A stretch of DNA of 64,000 nt from Desulfobacterales bacterium HSG17. GTDB lineage: Bacteria; Desulfobacterota; Desulfobacteria; Desulfobacterales; Desulfococcaceae. The notes beneath the pieces were generated by a model, which searched no databases, was not told the origin of the DNA, and worked only from the letters and a program-made list of their open reading frames with translations. Shown piece by piece: positions 8,474 to 17,130 of the stretch. Position 1 is the stretch's first letter, and each line of letters begins with the position of its first letter. The DNA is taken from contig JAUCGD010000001.1 in assembly GCA_030377945.1 (NCBI GenBank), forward strand, positions 5,191 through 69,190. Direction: 5' to 3'. The translations under genes and the position numbers were made by a program.

Positions 8474-10408
8474 ATGAATACAAAACGAAATGTTTACCTT
8501 GATATGAAAAGCATTGAAGAGGCAAAAAAAATCCTCTTTGAACAATTTAAAGAGAAAGAAACCACTATTGAAACCCTTGATGTAGTTGATGCAAAGGGCA
8601 GAGTTCTGGAAAAACCAGCCATTGCCGCCATCTCTGCGCCAAACTTCCATGCAGCTGCCATGGATGGTATTGCTGTTGATGCTAAAACAACCTTTGGTGC
8701 AAATGATGATACTCCTGTAACTCTTGTGCCAGACAACAATGCTTTCTGGGTGAATACAGGTCATGCCATGCCTGAAGGTACCAATGCGGTCATCATGATA
8801 GAGCATCTTAATATTATTAGCGATGATAATGTTGAGATTGAAGCACCGGTTTTCCCCTGGCAGCATGTACGGAAAATGGGCGAAGATATTGTTGCAACAA
8901 AATTACTGTTCCCGAGAAAACATAGAATCAATTCATACTCCCTTGGTGCTCTTTTATCGGGTGGTGTCTTTAAAGTGGATGTTTATACCCAGCCGAAAGT
9001 TTTAATTATTCCAACAGGTTCAGAACTCAAGCAGTGGCATAAAGTTAACCCTTTAAAACTTAAACCAGGAGATGTGGTTGAATCCAACTCTTCTGTTCTC
9101 AGCGGGCTTTGTGAAGATCATGGTGCTGTGGTCAAAATTCACCCCATGCTCAAAGATAATCTTGAGAATATTAAAAAAAATGTAGAAACGGCTGCACAGC
9201 AGAATTATGACATGATCTGTATTATAGGCGGATCTTCTGCCGGATCTGAAGATTTTGCGAAACCTGTTATTTCATCTCTTGGTGAAGTGTTTGTCCATGG
9301 TGTCACCATGATGCCTGGAAAACCTGTCATGTTTGGAAAAGTGTTTGACACTCCAATATTTGGAATTCCCGGATATCCTGTATCAGCTATTGTTGCCTTT
9401 GAGCTTTTTGCAGGCCCTCTGCTTTTGAAAATGCAAAAACTTCCAAAAAGAGAAATTATAAAAACTTTAGTTGAACCAGCAAGAAAAATTGCTTCCAAAT
9501 TAGGCCAGGAGGAATTTATAAGGGTAAAAATCGGTTCCGTGGATGGAAAGCTTGTATCATCTCAACTGCCAAGAGGATCTGGAAGTATTACAACCTTGAC
9601 TGAAGCAGATGGTATTATTAGAATCCCGCGGAATATTGAGGGAATTTCTGAAAAAGAGAGCATACAGGCAAGCTTGCTGAGACCACTGTCTTCCATTGAA
9701 AATACCATTGTAATAACAGGCTCCCATGATAACACCATTGATCTGCTTGCAGACCAGATAAAAAAAAATAATGGGTCCATAAGTATCTCTTCAAGCCATG
9801 TGGGCAGTATGGGTGGTTTAATGGCTATAAAAAAAGGAGCATGCCATCTCGCAGGAGTGCATTTGCTGGACCCGGAAGACGGCAGTTATAATATATCCTA
9901 TATTAAAAAATATCTGAAAAATGAAAAAATCTGGCTTGTCAATCTTGTCATGAGAGACCAGGGATTAATTGTTCCAAAAGGCAACCCAAAAAACATACAC
10001 TCCATTGAAGATTTAAAAACCAAAAACCTGCAGTTCATCAACCGCCAGTCAGGCTCAGGCACAAGAATTTTATTTGATTACAAACTTAAAAGCCTTGGAA
10101 TATCGCCTGACGATATTAAAGGATATCAAAATGACGAATACACACATATGTCAGTGGCTGTTGCTGTTTTGTCCCAGAGAGCAGATGCAGGGCTTGGTAT
10201 ACAGGCAGCAGCCCAGGCACTTGATCTTGATTTTATCCCTGTTGTAACAGAAGAGTATGATCTTGTGATTCCAGATAGATTTTATAACACAAAGAAAGTA
10301 CAGGTGCTGCTGGAAACTATTAAGACAAAATATTTTATGGACAGAGTAATTTCTCTTGGCGGATACAGTACAGAAAAGACCGGCGATTTGATAGAGAGAT
10401 TTGAGTAG
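8474..10408 (+). CDS. MoeA fused to a C-terminal periplasmic-binding-protein-like (PBP/MopR-type) domain
   Basis: 644 residues. Residues 1-405 repeat the MoeA plan (AAMDGIAVDA, NTGHAMPEGTNAVIMIEH, IIGGSSAGSEDF, GSGSITTLTEADG). From about residue 410 a second domain follows (VITGSHDNTIDLLADQI, SSHVGSMGGLMAIKKG, NRQSGSGTRILFDY, RADAGLGIQAAA). This matches the LysR-substrate/PBP-like fold found in MoeA-PBP fusions and in molybdate-responsive regulators. No helix-turn-helix precedes it, so it probably binds an oxyanion or a pterin ligand in the cytoplasm. One inference is that the fused domain senses or delivers molybdate or tungstate, making the two MoeA copies metal-specific. It ends in front of a strong hairpin terminator. 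Confidence 0.9.
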   Translation: MNTKRNVYLDMKSIEEAKKILFEQFKEKETTIETLDVVDAKGRVLEKPAIAAISAPNFHAAAMDGIAVDAKTTFGANDDTPVTLVPDNNAFWVNTGHAMPEGTNAVIMIEHLNIISDDNVEIEAPVFPWQHVRKMGEDIVATKLLFPRKHRINSYSLGALLSGGVFKVDVYTQPKVLIIPTGSELKQWHKVNPLKLKPGDVVESNSSVLSGLCEDHGAVVKIHPMLKDNLENIKKNVETAAQQNYDMICIIGGSSAGSEDFAKPVISSLGEVFVHGVTMMPGKPVMFGKVFDTPIFGIPGYPVSAIVAFELFAGPLLLKMQKLPKREIIKTLVEPARKIASKLGQEEFIRVKIGSVDGKLVSSQLPRGSGSITTLTEADGIIRIPRNIEGISEKESIQASLLRPLSSIENTIVITGSHDNTIDLLADQIKKNNGSISISSSHVGSMGGLMAIKKGACHLAGVHLLDPEDGSYNISYIKKYLKNEKIWLVNLVMRDQGLIVPKGNPKNIHSIEDLKTKNLQFINRQSGSGTRILFDYKLKSLGISPDDIKGYQNDEYTHMSVAVAVLSQRADAGLGIQAAAQALDLDFIPVVTEEYDLVIPDRFYNTKKVQVLLETIKTKYFMDRVISLGGYSTEKTGDLIERFE

Positions 10409-10469
10409 TACGTTTTGCGTTGTGATGAATAAATAATGTTTCGCCAAGGATTTGAGAAGCTTTAAAACA

Positions 10470-10501
10470 AGCGGGGTATGAAAACAACATCATACCCCGC
10501 T
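10470..10501. terminator. Bidirectional intrinsic terminator between convergent moeA-PBP and VWA-OmpA genes
   Basis: An 11-bp perfect stem, AGCGGGGTATG (10470-10480) paired with CATACCCCGCT (10491-10501), around a 10-nt loop. A T-run at 10506-10510 follows on the plus strand. On the minus strand the flanking AAAACAA provides a weaker tail. It sits 61 nt after the plus-strand stop and 15 nt after the minus-strand stop, so it can serve both genes. Confidence 0.85.
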
Positions 10502-10516
10502 GCTGATTTTTAAAAT

Positions 10517-11593
10517 TTAATCAAGATCGAATTCAACCCTTCTGTTAATTGCCCGCCCTCCAGCAGTGCCGTTCAAAGCAACAGGTTTGGTAAATCCAAA
10601 TCCCTGGGTTGTCAGCCTGCTTCCTGATATACCCTTGCTGACAAGATATGCCTTAACAGCATTTGACCGCCTTTTGGAAAGACCCATATTATATTCAGAA
10701 GTACCTTTATTATCACAGTGACCATTAATAACAACCTTGATACCTGGATTTTTCTTCAGAACATTTACCACATTATTCAATATAGGATAGCCTGAATTTT
10801 TAATTATAGATTTGTCAAAATCAAACAAAACATTTTCAATGACCCAGTTTCCTTTAGGAGTGACTTTTACCCCGGCAGGAGCTGCAATTCTATCCCCAAG
10901 AAATACCATTTCAACAAAATCAGCCATACCTCCATAGCTCAGCATCTCGTCAGCTGTAGAGAAAAATCCGCATCCGCCAATATCAGCAATTTCCTGCAGC
11001 AGAGCTTCTCCCTCTTTTGCATTACCCACAAGAATTGGATAAAAGCATATGGTCTCGCCATAACGCTCTTTTAATTTTTTTGCAGATGCCAGAACATCGC
11101 CGGGCAGATCAAGTCCGTCACTGATGATGATAACGGCATTCATATCGCCGGAAAGACCGTCAAGGTCATTTCCTGCTTCATCCAGGGCAAGATATAAAGG
11201 ACTGAACCCACCTGCTTTGGTGACTTGAGTAAAATTATTTGCCAATTGCTGGGTGGAATATTTTTCCATTCCATAAAACAACACTGTTTTCTCTTTTGAC
11301 ACATCAGGAGCGTGACCAAAGGAGCGTAAGCCTGCTGTCTGACCCAGTTCAGGAATAGTATCATTCATTCCATAAACAAGAGCTCTGGCAATATCAAATT
11401 TACTGCTTTCGTTAAAGTTATGATTCATGGAGCTTGATGCATCAAACAGGACAATGAAATTATCCACTTTTGAAGTATACATGTTTTTATCAAATGTTTT
11501 TGTGTCAAATGTTGGCATTATACTCTTTGATGCACATCCAAATAAAAAAAGGAAGGCAAAAAGTACTACTAAACTTCTTGTGAAAAATTTCAT
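10517..11593 (-). CDS. Lipoprotein with VWA domain and C-terminal OmpA peptidoglycan-binding domain
   Basis: 358 residues. The lipobox ends at Cys20 (FLFGC), so the protein is probably anchored in a membrane and periplasmic. A von Willebrand A domain spans about residues 45-230, with the MIDAS start DASSS at 51-55. The C-terminal 110 residues form an OmpA-like domain (NVLFDFDKS, INGHCDNKGTSEYN, LSKRRSNAVKAYL, RAINRRVEFDLD), which normally binds peptidoglycan diaminopimelate. A clear paralogue with the same architecture is at 34814-35932. The start is preceded by AGGAGAA about 8 nt upstream. The role is unknown; a cell-envelope scaffold or adhesion function is plausible. Confidence 0.87.
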   Translation of the reverse strand: MKFFTRSLVVLFAFLFLFGCASKSIMPTFDTKTFDKNMYTSKVDNFIVLFDASSSMNHNFNESSKFDIARALVYGMNDTIPELGQTAGLRSFGHAPDVSKEKTVLFYGMEKYSTQQLANNFTQVTKAGGFSPLYLALDEAGNDLDGLSGDMNAVIIISDGLDLPGDVLASAKKLKERYGETICFYPILVGNAKEGEALLQEIADIGGCGFFSTADEMLSYGGMADFVEMVFLGDRIAAPAGVKVTPKGNWVIENVLFDFDKSIIKNSGYPILNNVVNVLKKNPGIKVVINGHCDNKGTSEYNMGLSKRRSNAVKAYLVSKGISGSRLTTQGFGFTKPVALNGTAGGRAINRRVEFDLD

Positions 11594-11774
11594 GTCATTT
11601 TCTCCTTTTGGTTTGTTAAGATTTAAGCGCTGCTTACAAGATACTTTTTATACTTAATCTCTTTCTATTACAAAAACAGGGACACAAAATCAACCTTTTT
11701 TTATAATATCTTGCAATTTAAGCCTACAAATTATATACGAATGCAACTTATTTATCACAATGGATTTATAGAAT

Positions 11775-12602
11775 ATGGAATTATACCAAGGGATCATTCT
11801 CGGCATTATACAGGGACTTACAGAATTTTTGCCGGTAAGCAGCTCAGGTCATCTCGTGCTGGGGCAGATCTTTTTTGGAATCACCCAGTCGCAGCTTGTC
11901 TTTGATATCAGTGTACATATGGGAACACTTCTAGCAGTTTTCGTGGTTTATGCTTCTGATATAAAGGCTATGCTGATTTCCACTATTAATTTTTTACTAA
12001 AAACCGTTTTATTCAAACCTGTTATCTCTCTATTTAAAAAAGACGAGAACCTTCAAATGGCAGGATTAATTATACTTGGTTCTATTCCAACTGCACTAAT
12101 CGGGCTTGGCTTAAAACAATTTGAACATGTTTTATTTACGTCCAAGGTTCTTGTGGGATTTATGCTCATTATGACAGGAACAATTTTGTGGGTTTCAAGG
12201 CGCTATTATCATACTGATAACAAAAAGGCTGCCCTTGGTATTAAAAAAGCTCTTTTGATTGGAATTTGTCAGGGAATAGCTGTCATTCCAGGTATTTCCC
12301 GATCAGGTTCCACCATTGCCACAGGAATGTTTCTCGGGCTGGACAGGCATAAAGCAGCCAAATTCTCTTTTCTTTTGTCCATTCCTGCAATACTCGGTGC
12401 TCAAATTTTGAGTATAAAGGATATGATGACAAGCGGAATCAATATTGATTCTGTGACAATATATGCCACAATCGCATCATTTATTACTGGCTTAATAGCT
12501 TTAAAAATACTTTTGACGTTGGTCCATTCTGGCAGATTTCATCTGTTTGCTCCCTATTGCTGGATTATAGGATCTTTAGTTCTTTTATCAAAAATTATAT
12601 AG
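11775..12602 (+). CDS. uppP: Undecaprenyl-diphosphatase (BacA/UppP)
   Basis: A 275-residue polytopic membrane protein of normal UppP length. It removes a phosphate from undecaprenyl pyrophosphate to recycle the lipid carrier for peptidoglycan and other envelope polymers; high copy confers bacitracin resistance. Both catalytic motifs are visible: GLTEFLPVSSSGHLVL near the N-terminus and PGISRSGSTIATGMFLGLDR in the middle. About eight membrane segments are predicted. It is followed after 11 nt by the phosphomannomutase gene, so the two probably share a transcript. Confidence 0.95.
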   Translation: MELYQGIILGIIQGLTEFLPVSSSGHLVLGQIFFGITQSQLVFDISVHMGTLLAVFVVYASDIKAMLISTINFLLKTVLFKPVISLFKKDENLQMAGLIILGSIPTALIGLGLKQFEHVLFTSKVLVGFMLIMTGTILWVSRRYYHTDNKKAALGIKKALLIGICQGIAVIPGISRSGSTIATGMFLGLDRHKAAKFSFLLSIPAILGAQILSIKDMMTSGINIDSVTIYATIASFITGLIALKILLTLVHSGRFHLFAPYCWIIGSLVLLSKII

Positions 12603-12613
12603 AAGGAGGTTTT

Positions 12614-13966
12614 GTGAACCCCGGAATTTTCAGAGAATATGATATACGAGGTATTGCAGGTAAAGATATTTTAGATGAGGATGTAAGAGATATTGGGAAA
12701 GCTTATGGTACTCTTTTAATAAAGCAAAACAAAAAGACAGTATCTGTTGGCAGAGATTGCAGGGAGACATCAGAAAAATTTGCACAACTTTTTATTGATG
12801 GTATTATTTCCACAGGATGCAGTGTCATTGATATCGGGACATGCCCCACGCCAGTACTCTATTTTTCCATACATCATTTAAATCTTGAAGGTGGCGCCAT
12901 GGTGACTGCAAGCCATAACCCTCCTGAATATAATGGATTTAAGCTGCTCAGTGGTACAGACTCTATTCACAGCCAGGGATTACAGGATATCAGAGATTTA
13001 GTAGAGAAGCAGGCGTTTGTTCAAGGCAAAGGTACTGTAAGCAAAAAGGATGTTATCACGCCATATCAAGATTATATTTTAAGTAATATTAATATAAAAC
13101 ACCAAATTAAAATCGGTATTGATGCCGGCAATGGAACTGGCGGAATCACAGCCCTGCCTGTATTAAAAAGTCTTGGATGCGATGTGCGCCATATCTATTG
13201 TGATATGGATGGAAGATTTCCCAACCACGAAGCAGATCCAACCCAGAAAAAAAATATGCTTGATTTGATAAAGCTTGTAAAAGAGAACAAACTTGATCTT
13301 GGAGTTGGTTATGATGGAGATGCTGACAGAATAGGTGTTGTGGATAAAAATGGCGAAATAATTTATGGTGACCAGCTCATGGTTATTTATGCAAGAGAAA
13401 TTTTGCAGCGTGACCCCGGAGCAACCTTTATTTCAGAAGTTAAATGCTCCATGGTCATGTATGATGATATAAAAAAACATGGCGGCAATGCCATTATGTG
13501 GAAAACAGGCCACTCTTTGATCAAGAAAAAGATGAAAGAAGAGAATGCAGCTCTGGCAGGAGAAATGAGCGGACATATGTTTTTCAAGGACAGGTATCTT
13601 GGATTTGATGATGCTCTTTATGCTACCTGCCGTCTCCTTGAAATTATGGCTGATACAGGCAAAGGAGTTGATGAACTTATTCAGGATCTTCCCAAAACCT
13701 TTACAACACCTGAACTTCGTGTGGATTGTTCCGATGAAATAAAATTCAGTGTTGTAGATAAAATTGTTACCCATTTTAAAGAAAAACAAGATATCATTGA
13801 TATTGATGGATTGCGGGCATTATATGATGATGGATGGGGACTTGTAAGGGCTTCTAACACCCAACCCGCCCTGGTTCTACGCTTTGAAGCTCTGAGCGAC
13901 AAAAGATTGAATGAAATACGAAATGAGATAGAATCTGTTTTAAAAAAGATTATTGAGGAGATTTAA
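12614..13966 (+). CDS. Phosphomannomutase/phosphoglucomutase (alpha-D-phosphohexomutase)
   Basis: Interconverts hexose 1- and 6-phosphates for nucleotide-sugar synthesis. The start is taken as GTG 12614 because AAGGAGG ends 4 nt upstream. The longer frame starting at 12557 would overlap uppP by 46 nt and add 19 residues with no counterpart in the family. The resulting 450-residue protein has the phosphoserine loop TASHNPPEYNGFK (Ser100), the metal-binding DGDADR (234-239), the sugar-specificity loop GEMSGHMFF and the C-terminal phosphate site RASNTQPALVLRFEA. AlgC or ManB would be reasonable names, but the substrate preference cannot be read from the sequence. Confidence 0.92.
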   Translation: MNPGIFREYDIRGIAGKDILDEDVRDIGKAYGTLLIKQNKKTVSVGRDCRETSEKFAQLFIDGIISTGCSVIDIGTCPTPVLYFSIHHLNLEGGAMVTASHNPPEYNGFKLLSGTDSIHSQGLQDIRDLVEKQAFVQGKGTVSKKDVITPYQDYILSNINIKHQIKIGIDAGNGTGGITALPVLKSLGCDVRHIYCDMDGRFPNHEADPTQKKNMLDLIKLVKENKLDLGVGYDGDADRIGVVDKNGEIIYGDQLMVIYAREILQRDPGATFISEVKCSMVMYDDIKKHGGNAIMWKTGHSLIKKKMKEENAALAGEMSGHMFFKDRYLGFDDALYATCRLLEIMADTGKGVDELIQDLPKTFTTPELRVDCSDEIKFSVVDKIVTHFKEKQDIIDIDGLRALYDDGWGLVRASNTQPALVLRFEALSDKRLNEIRNEIESVLKKIIEEI

Positions 13967-13974
13967 TACCTTTT

Positions 13975-15837
13975 ATGGAGTTATCAGTACCACAGCAGGA
14001 TGCTGTAAATCATACCGGCTCCCCGGCACTTGTTGTTGCGGGAGCCGGTTCTGGTAAAACCAGAACCCTGACAGCCAAATTTTCACACCTTGTTAATAAC
14101 GGTCATGATCCCAAAAGAATTCTTGCCATCACCTTTACCAACAAAGCTGCAGGAGAGATGCAATCCAGACTCATAAAAATGACTGGTCTTGGGTTCCAGG
14201 CATTTCAATGGGTGAGAACCTATCATTCAGCCTGCCTCATGATTTTAAAGCGCCACTGCAAGACAGCAGGATATACATCACCCATACTGGTATTTTCGGT
14301 TTATCAGCAGCAAAAACTGATCAAAGAGTTATGTGTAAAAAATAACATTGAAAAAAAGCATGGCAATAAAATTCTATCCATGATTTCAAAGGCTAAGAAT
14401 TTTGGCAACCCGAAAAAATACTTTGATCTGCACAAAAGCTTTTTTGCTGTAAAAATCAGTGATCTTTTTGCCCAGTATGAAGAGCGTCTGCAGGAGATGA
14501 ACAGTGTGGACTTTGATAATATCCTTTTAAAGACCAGAGATCTTTTACGGGATAATTCCGATATACGAGAGTATTATCAAAAATATTTTTCCTACATTCT
14601 TGTGGATGAATACCAGGATACCAATAACCTTCAGGAAGATTTAACCAATCTTCTGCTCGGTGATCACCAGAACCTTTTTTGTGTTGGAGATGACTGGCAG
14701 GCTGTCTATGGATTCAGAGGCTCCAATGTAAATCATTTTCTGGATTTTCCTCAAAAATATAAAAACTCAAAAATTTTCAGGCTTGAAGAAAATTACAGAT
14801 CCGCAGATGAAATTGTCCAGGCGGCAAATGATTTGATTGACTATAACCCTGATAAAATGGATAAAAAATGTTTTTCAAATAAAAAAGGCGGAGTCATTGA
14901 AATTTATGATTTTATGACAGAGGCCAATGAAGCTGAGTGGGTGGCAAAAAGAATCATGGGGTTAAACCGTCAGGGGCAGGGCATCAGCCTTGATAAAATA
15001 GCAGTGGTTTACCGGACAAAATTTTGTTCTCTCTCCTTTGAGAAAATTTTCAGAGCATTCAGAATCCCATACCATTTACGGGGTTCCCAGGGGTTTTTTG
15101 AAAGAATGGAGATTCTTGACATCAATTCATATTTAAGTGCTTCATTCTTTCCCAATGATGATGTCTCCTTTGAACGTATTGTCAATACGCCAAAAAGGGG
15201 AATAGGGCCTGCCATGATTAAAAAAATAGCAGCCATGAGAACTCCAGACACAAGCCTTCAGGATGCTGCAAGGATTATGATTAAAGATCGGGTTTTGACT
15301 AAAAAAATTCATGAAAACATTTCCCATGTACTTGAAATCCTTGACGAGATCAGGGAGCTTACTCCGGCAAGAGCCATGGAAGTTGTTATTGAAGAGACTG
15401 ACTATTTTGAATATTTAAAGAAAAAAACAAAAACCAAAAATGAATTTATCTCAAAAAAAGAGAATATTGAACAGTTGATTTATACAGCAAGGCAGAAGGA
15501 TGAACTTTTTGAATACCTTGAAGAGGCAGCCTTGATAAGAGAAGACAAGGACGATAATGATGATTCAGATTCCTCTGGAGTATCGCTTCTCACTATTCAT
15601 TCAGCCAAGGGGTTGGAATATGATGTTGTATTCATTGTAGGATGCGAAGAGCGTCTCTTTCCCCACTGGCGCTCCATAGATGCCGGCGATAATGCTCTTT
15701 TTGAGGAGAGACGTCTCATGTATGTGGCAATGACCAGGGCGGAAAGATTTTTATATCTGACCCATGCTAATTTCAGGAAAGGTGAATTTGCAGTGCCGAG
15801 CAGATTTATAAATCAAATCCAGGAATGCATCTCTTGA
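13975..15837 (+). CDS. UvrD/Rep-family superfamily 1A DNA helicase
   Basis: 620 residues, a little shorter than UvrD or PcrA (about 720). Motifs run in order: Q-motif region SVPQQDAV, Walker A GAGSGKT (23-29), ITFTNKAAGEM (Ia), ILVDEYQDTN (II), VGDDWQAVYGFRGS (III), LEENYRSADEIV (IV), LLTIHSAKGLEYDVVFIVG (V) and EERRLMYVAMTRAE (VI). It is a 3'-5' ATP-dependent DNA translocase of repair or replication-restart type. The C-terminal extension that binds partners in PcrA is missing. It begins 8 nt after the mutase gene and overlaps the next gene by 13 nt. Confidence 0.9.
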   Translation: MELSVPQQDAVNHTGSPALVVAGAGSGKTRTLTAKFSHLVNNGHDPKRILAITFTNKAAGEMQSRLIKMTGLGFQAFQWVRTYHSACLMILKRHCKTAGYTSPILVFSVYQQQKLIKELCVKNNIEKKHGNKILSMISKAKNFGNPKKYFDLHKSFFAVKISDLFAQYEERLQEMNSVDFDNILLKTRDLLRDNSDIREYYQKYFSYILVDEYQDTNNLQEDLTNLLLGDHQNLFCVGDDWQAVYGFRGSNVNHFLDFPQKYKNSKIFRLEENYRSADEIVQAANDLIDYNPDKMDKKCFSNKKGGVIEIYDFMTEANEAEWVAKRIMGLNRQGQGISLDKIAVVYRTKFCSLSFEKIFRAFRIPYHLRGSQGFFERMEILDINSYLSASFFPNDDVSFERIVNTPKRGIGPAMIKKIAAMRTPDTSLQDAARIMIKDRVLTKKIHENISHVLEILDEIRELTPARAMEVVIEETDYFEYLKKKTKTKNEFISKKENIEQLIYTARQKDELFEYLEEAALIREDKDDNDDSDSSGVSLLTIHSAKGLEYDVVFIVGCEERLFPHWRSIDAGDNALFEERRLMYVAMTRAERFLYLTHANFRKGEFAVPSRFINQIQECIS

Positions 15838-17063
15838 CCCGTAAAATATCATTTTCACAAATTGTGACCAGGTTGCTGAATAACGGGAAAGGTATAATTC
15901 CCACAGATCGTAAAGGTGTTTTTGTCACCCTGTTCTTTGCTATCTTTACCACTGTTACAGGTGTTGGAATCGTAGTCCCCCTTCTTCCTGTCTATGCCAA
16001 TAATCTTGGGGCAACAGGGATATATGTAGGCTTGATATTTGGATCATTTTCCATATCCCGCACTTTTCTTTTACCAGTGTTTGGAAGGCTGTCCGATAAA
16101 AAAGGACGAAAGCCATTTATTGTTGCTGGTTTGTTTGCTTATACTCTTATTTCCATAGCCTTTGTTTTTTCAGAAAATGTGGAAACCCTGATTATATTAA
16201 GATTCATCCAGGGGGCTGCTTCTGCCATGATCATGCCCGTGGTTCAAGCCTATGTTGGTGAAATAACTCCTGCTGGTCAGGAGGGATATGCCATGGGGCT
16301 TTTTAATCTTTCCATGTTTTTAAGCCTGAGCCTGGGGCCTTTGATGGGAGGATTTATAAAAGATATCTTTTCCCTTGATGCAGCCTTTATCTGTATGGGT
16401 ATTTTGTCAGCAACCGGTCTTTTATTATCTCTTTTTTTGTTGCCTCCGGTATCCATGGAACAGGCAGGTAAGACAAATAAGCAGATAGTTCCATGGTCAA
16501 CTCTCCTAAAAGATAAAACCATAATCTCCATCTCTATATTTAGATATGCCTATGTAGCATGTATTGGTGTGATATGGTGTTTTCTTCCTGTATTTGCAGA
16601 TACTGAGTTTGGTTTGTCCGGCTCATTAACAGGAATACTTGTCATGCTTGGTGTCTTTGTATCAGGACTTTTGCAGATTCCCATGGGCTGGACAGCTGAC
16701 AGAATTAATAAGAATTTTATGATAATAATAGGCGGGATACTATCAACCATTGGAATGATACTGCCCTATTGGTCATCATCATTTTCAGATCTTGTTGTGG
16801 CAGTTACAATATTTGGAATCGGCGGTGGTATTTCCATGCCTGCAATCATGGCATATGCTGTCATCAAAGGTGATGAAAAAAAAGCCATGGGATCAGTCAT
16901 GTCCATTATGACAGTGGCTCACAGCCTTGGAATGTTGACAGGTTCCATGGCAGCAGGGCTTGCCATGGATTTTTTAAGTTTAAGACTCGCTTTCCCCTGT
17001 GGAACTTTTATAATGGTTGCAGGAACATTTATATTCCTGATCATGATAAATAAAAAATCTTGA
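15825..17063 (+). CDS. Major facilitator superfamily transporter (drug:H+ antiporter-like)
   Basis: 412 residues with about 12 hydrophobic segments beginning near residue 32. The MFS motif A loop GRLSDKKGRKPF lies between TM2 and TM3, and a related sequence (GWTADRINKNF) marks the second half. RFIQGAASAMIMPVVQAYVGE resembles motif B of 12-TM DHA1 efflux proteins. The substrate is unknown. The annotated ATG overlaps the helicase stop by 13 nt and has no well-spaced ribosome binding site; an internal start a few codons later is possible, because the first 30 residues are hydrophilic and not needed for the fold. Confidence 0.85.
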   Translation: MHLLTRKISFSQIVTRLLNNGKGIIPTDRKGVFVTLFFAIFTTVTGVGIVVPLLPVYANNLGATGIYVGLIFGSFSISRTFLLPVFGRLSDKKGRKPFIVAGLFAYTLISIAFVFSENVETLIILRFIQGAASAMIMPVVQAYVGEITPAGQEGYAMGLFNLSMFLSLSLGPLMGGFIKDIFSLDAAFICMGILSATGLLLSLFLLPPVSMEQAGKTNKQIVPWSTLLKDKTIISISIFRYAYVACIGVIWCFLPVFADTEFGLSGSLTGILVMLGVFVSGLLQIPMGWTADRINKNFMIIIGGILSTIGMILPYWSSSFSDLVVAVTIFGIGGGISMPAIMAYAVIKGDEKKAMGSVMSIMTVAHSLGMLTGSMAAGLAMDFLSLRLAFPCGTFIMVAGTFIFLIMINKKS

Positions 17064-17130
17064 AAAAAAAATCTATAAAAAATAATATCAAGTGATATAT
17101 AAAACCGTGAATTTAAAAGGAAATAATAAA

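Noticed and set aside
8375..8866. Minus-strand frame of 163 codons
   Set aside because: It runs antisense across the end of moeA and start of the MoeA-PBP gene, both strongly supported; its Ile/Phe/His-rich composition is typical of antisense frames in AT-rich DNA.
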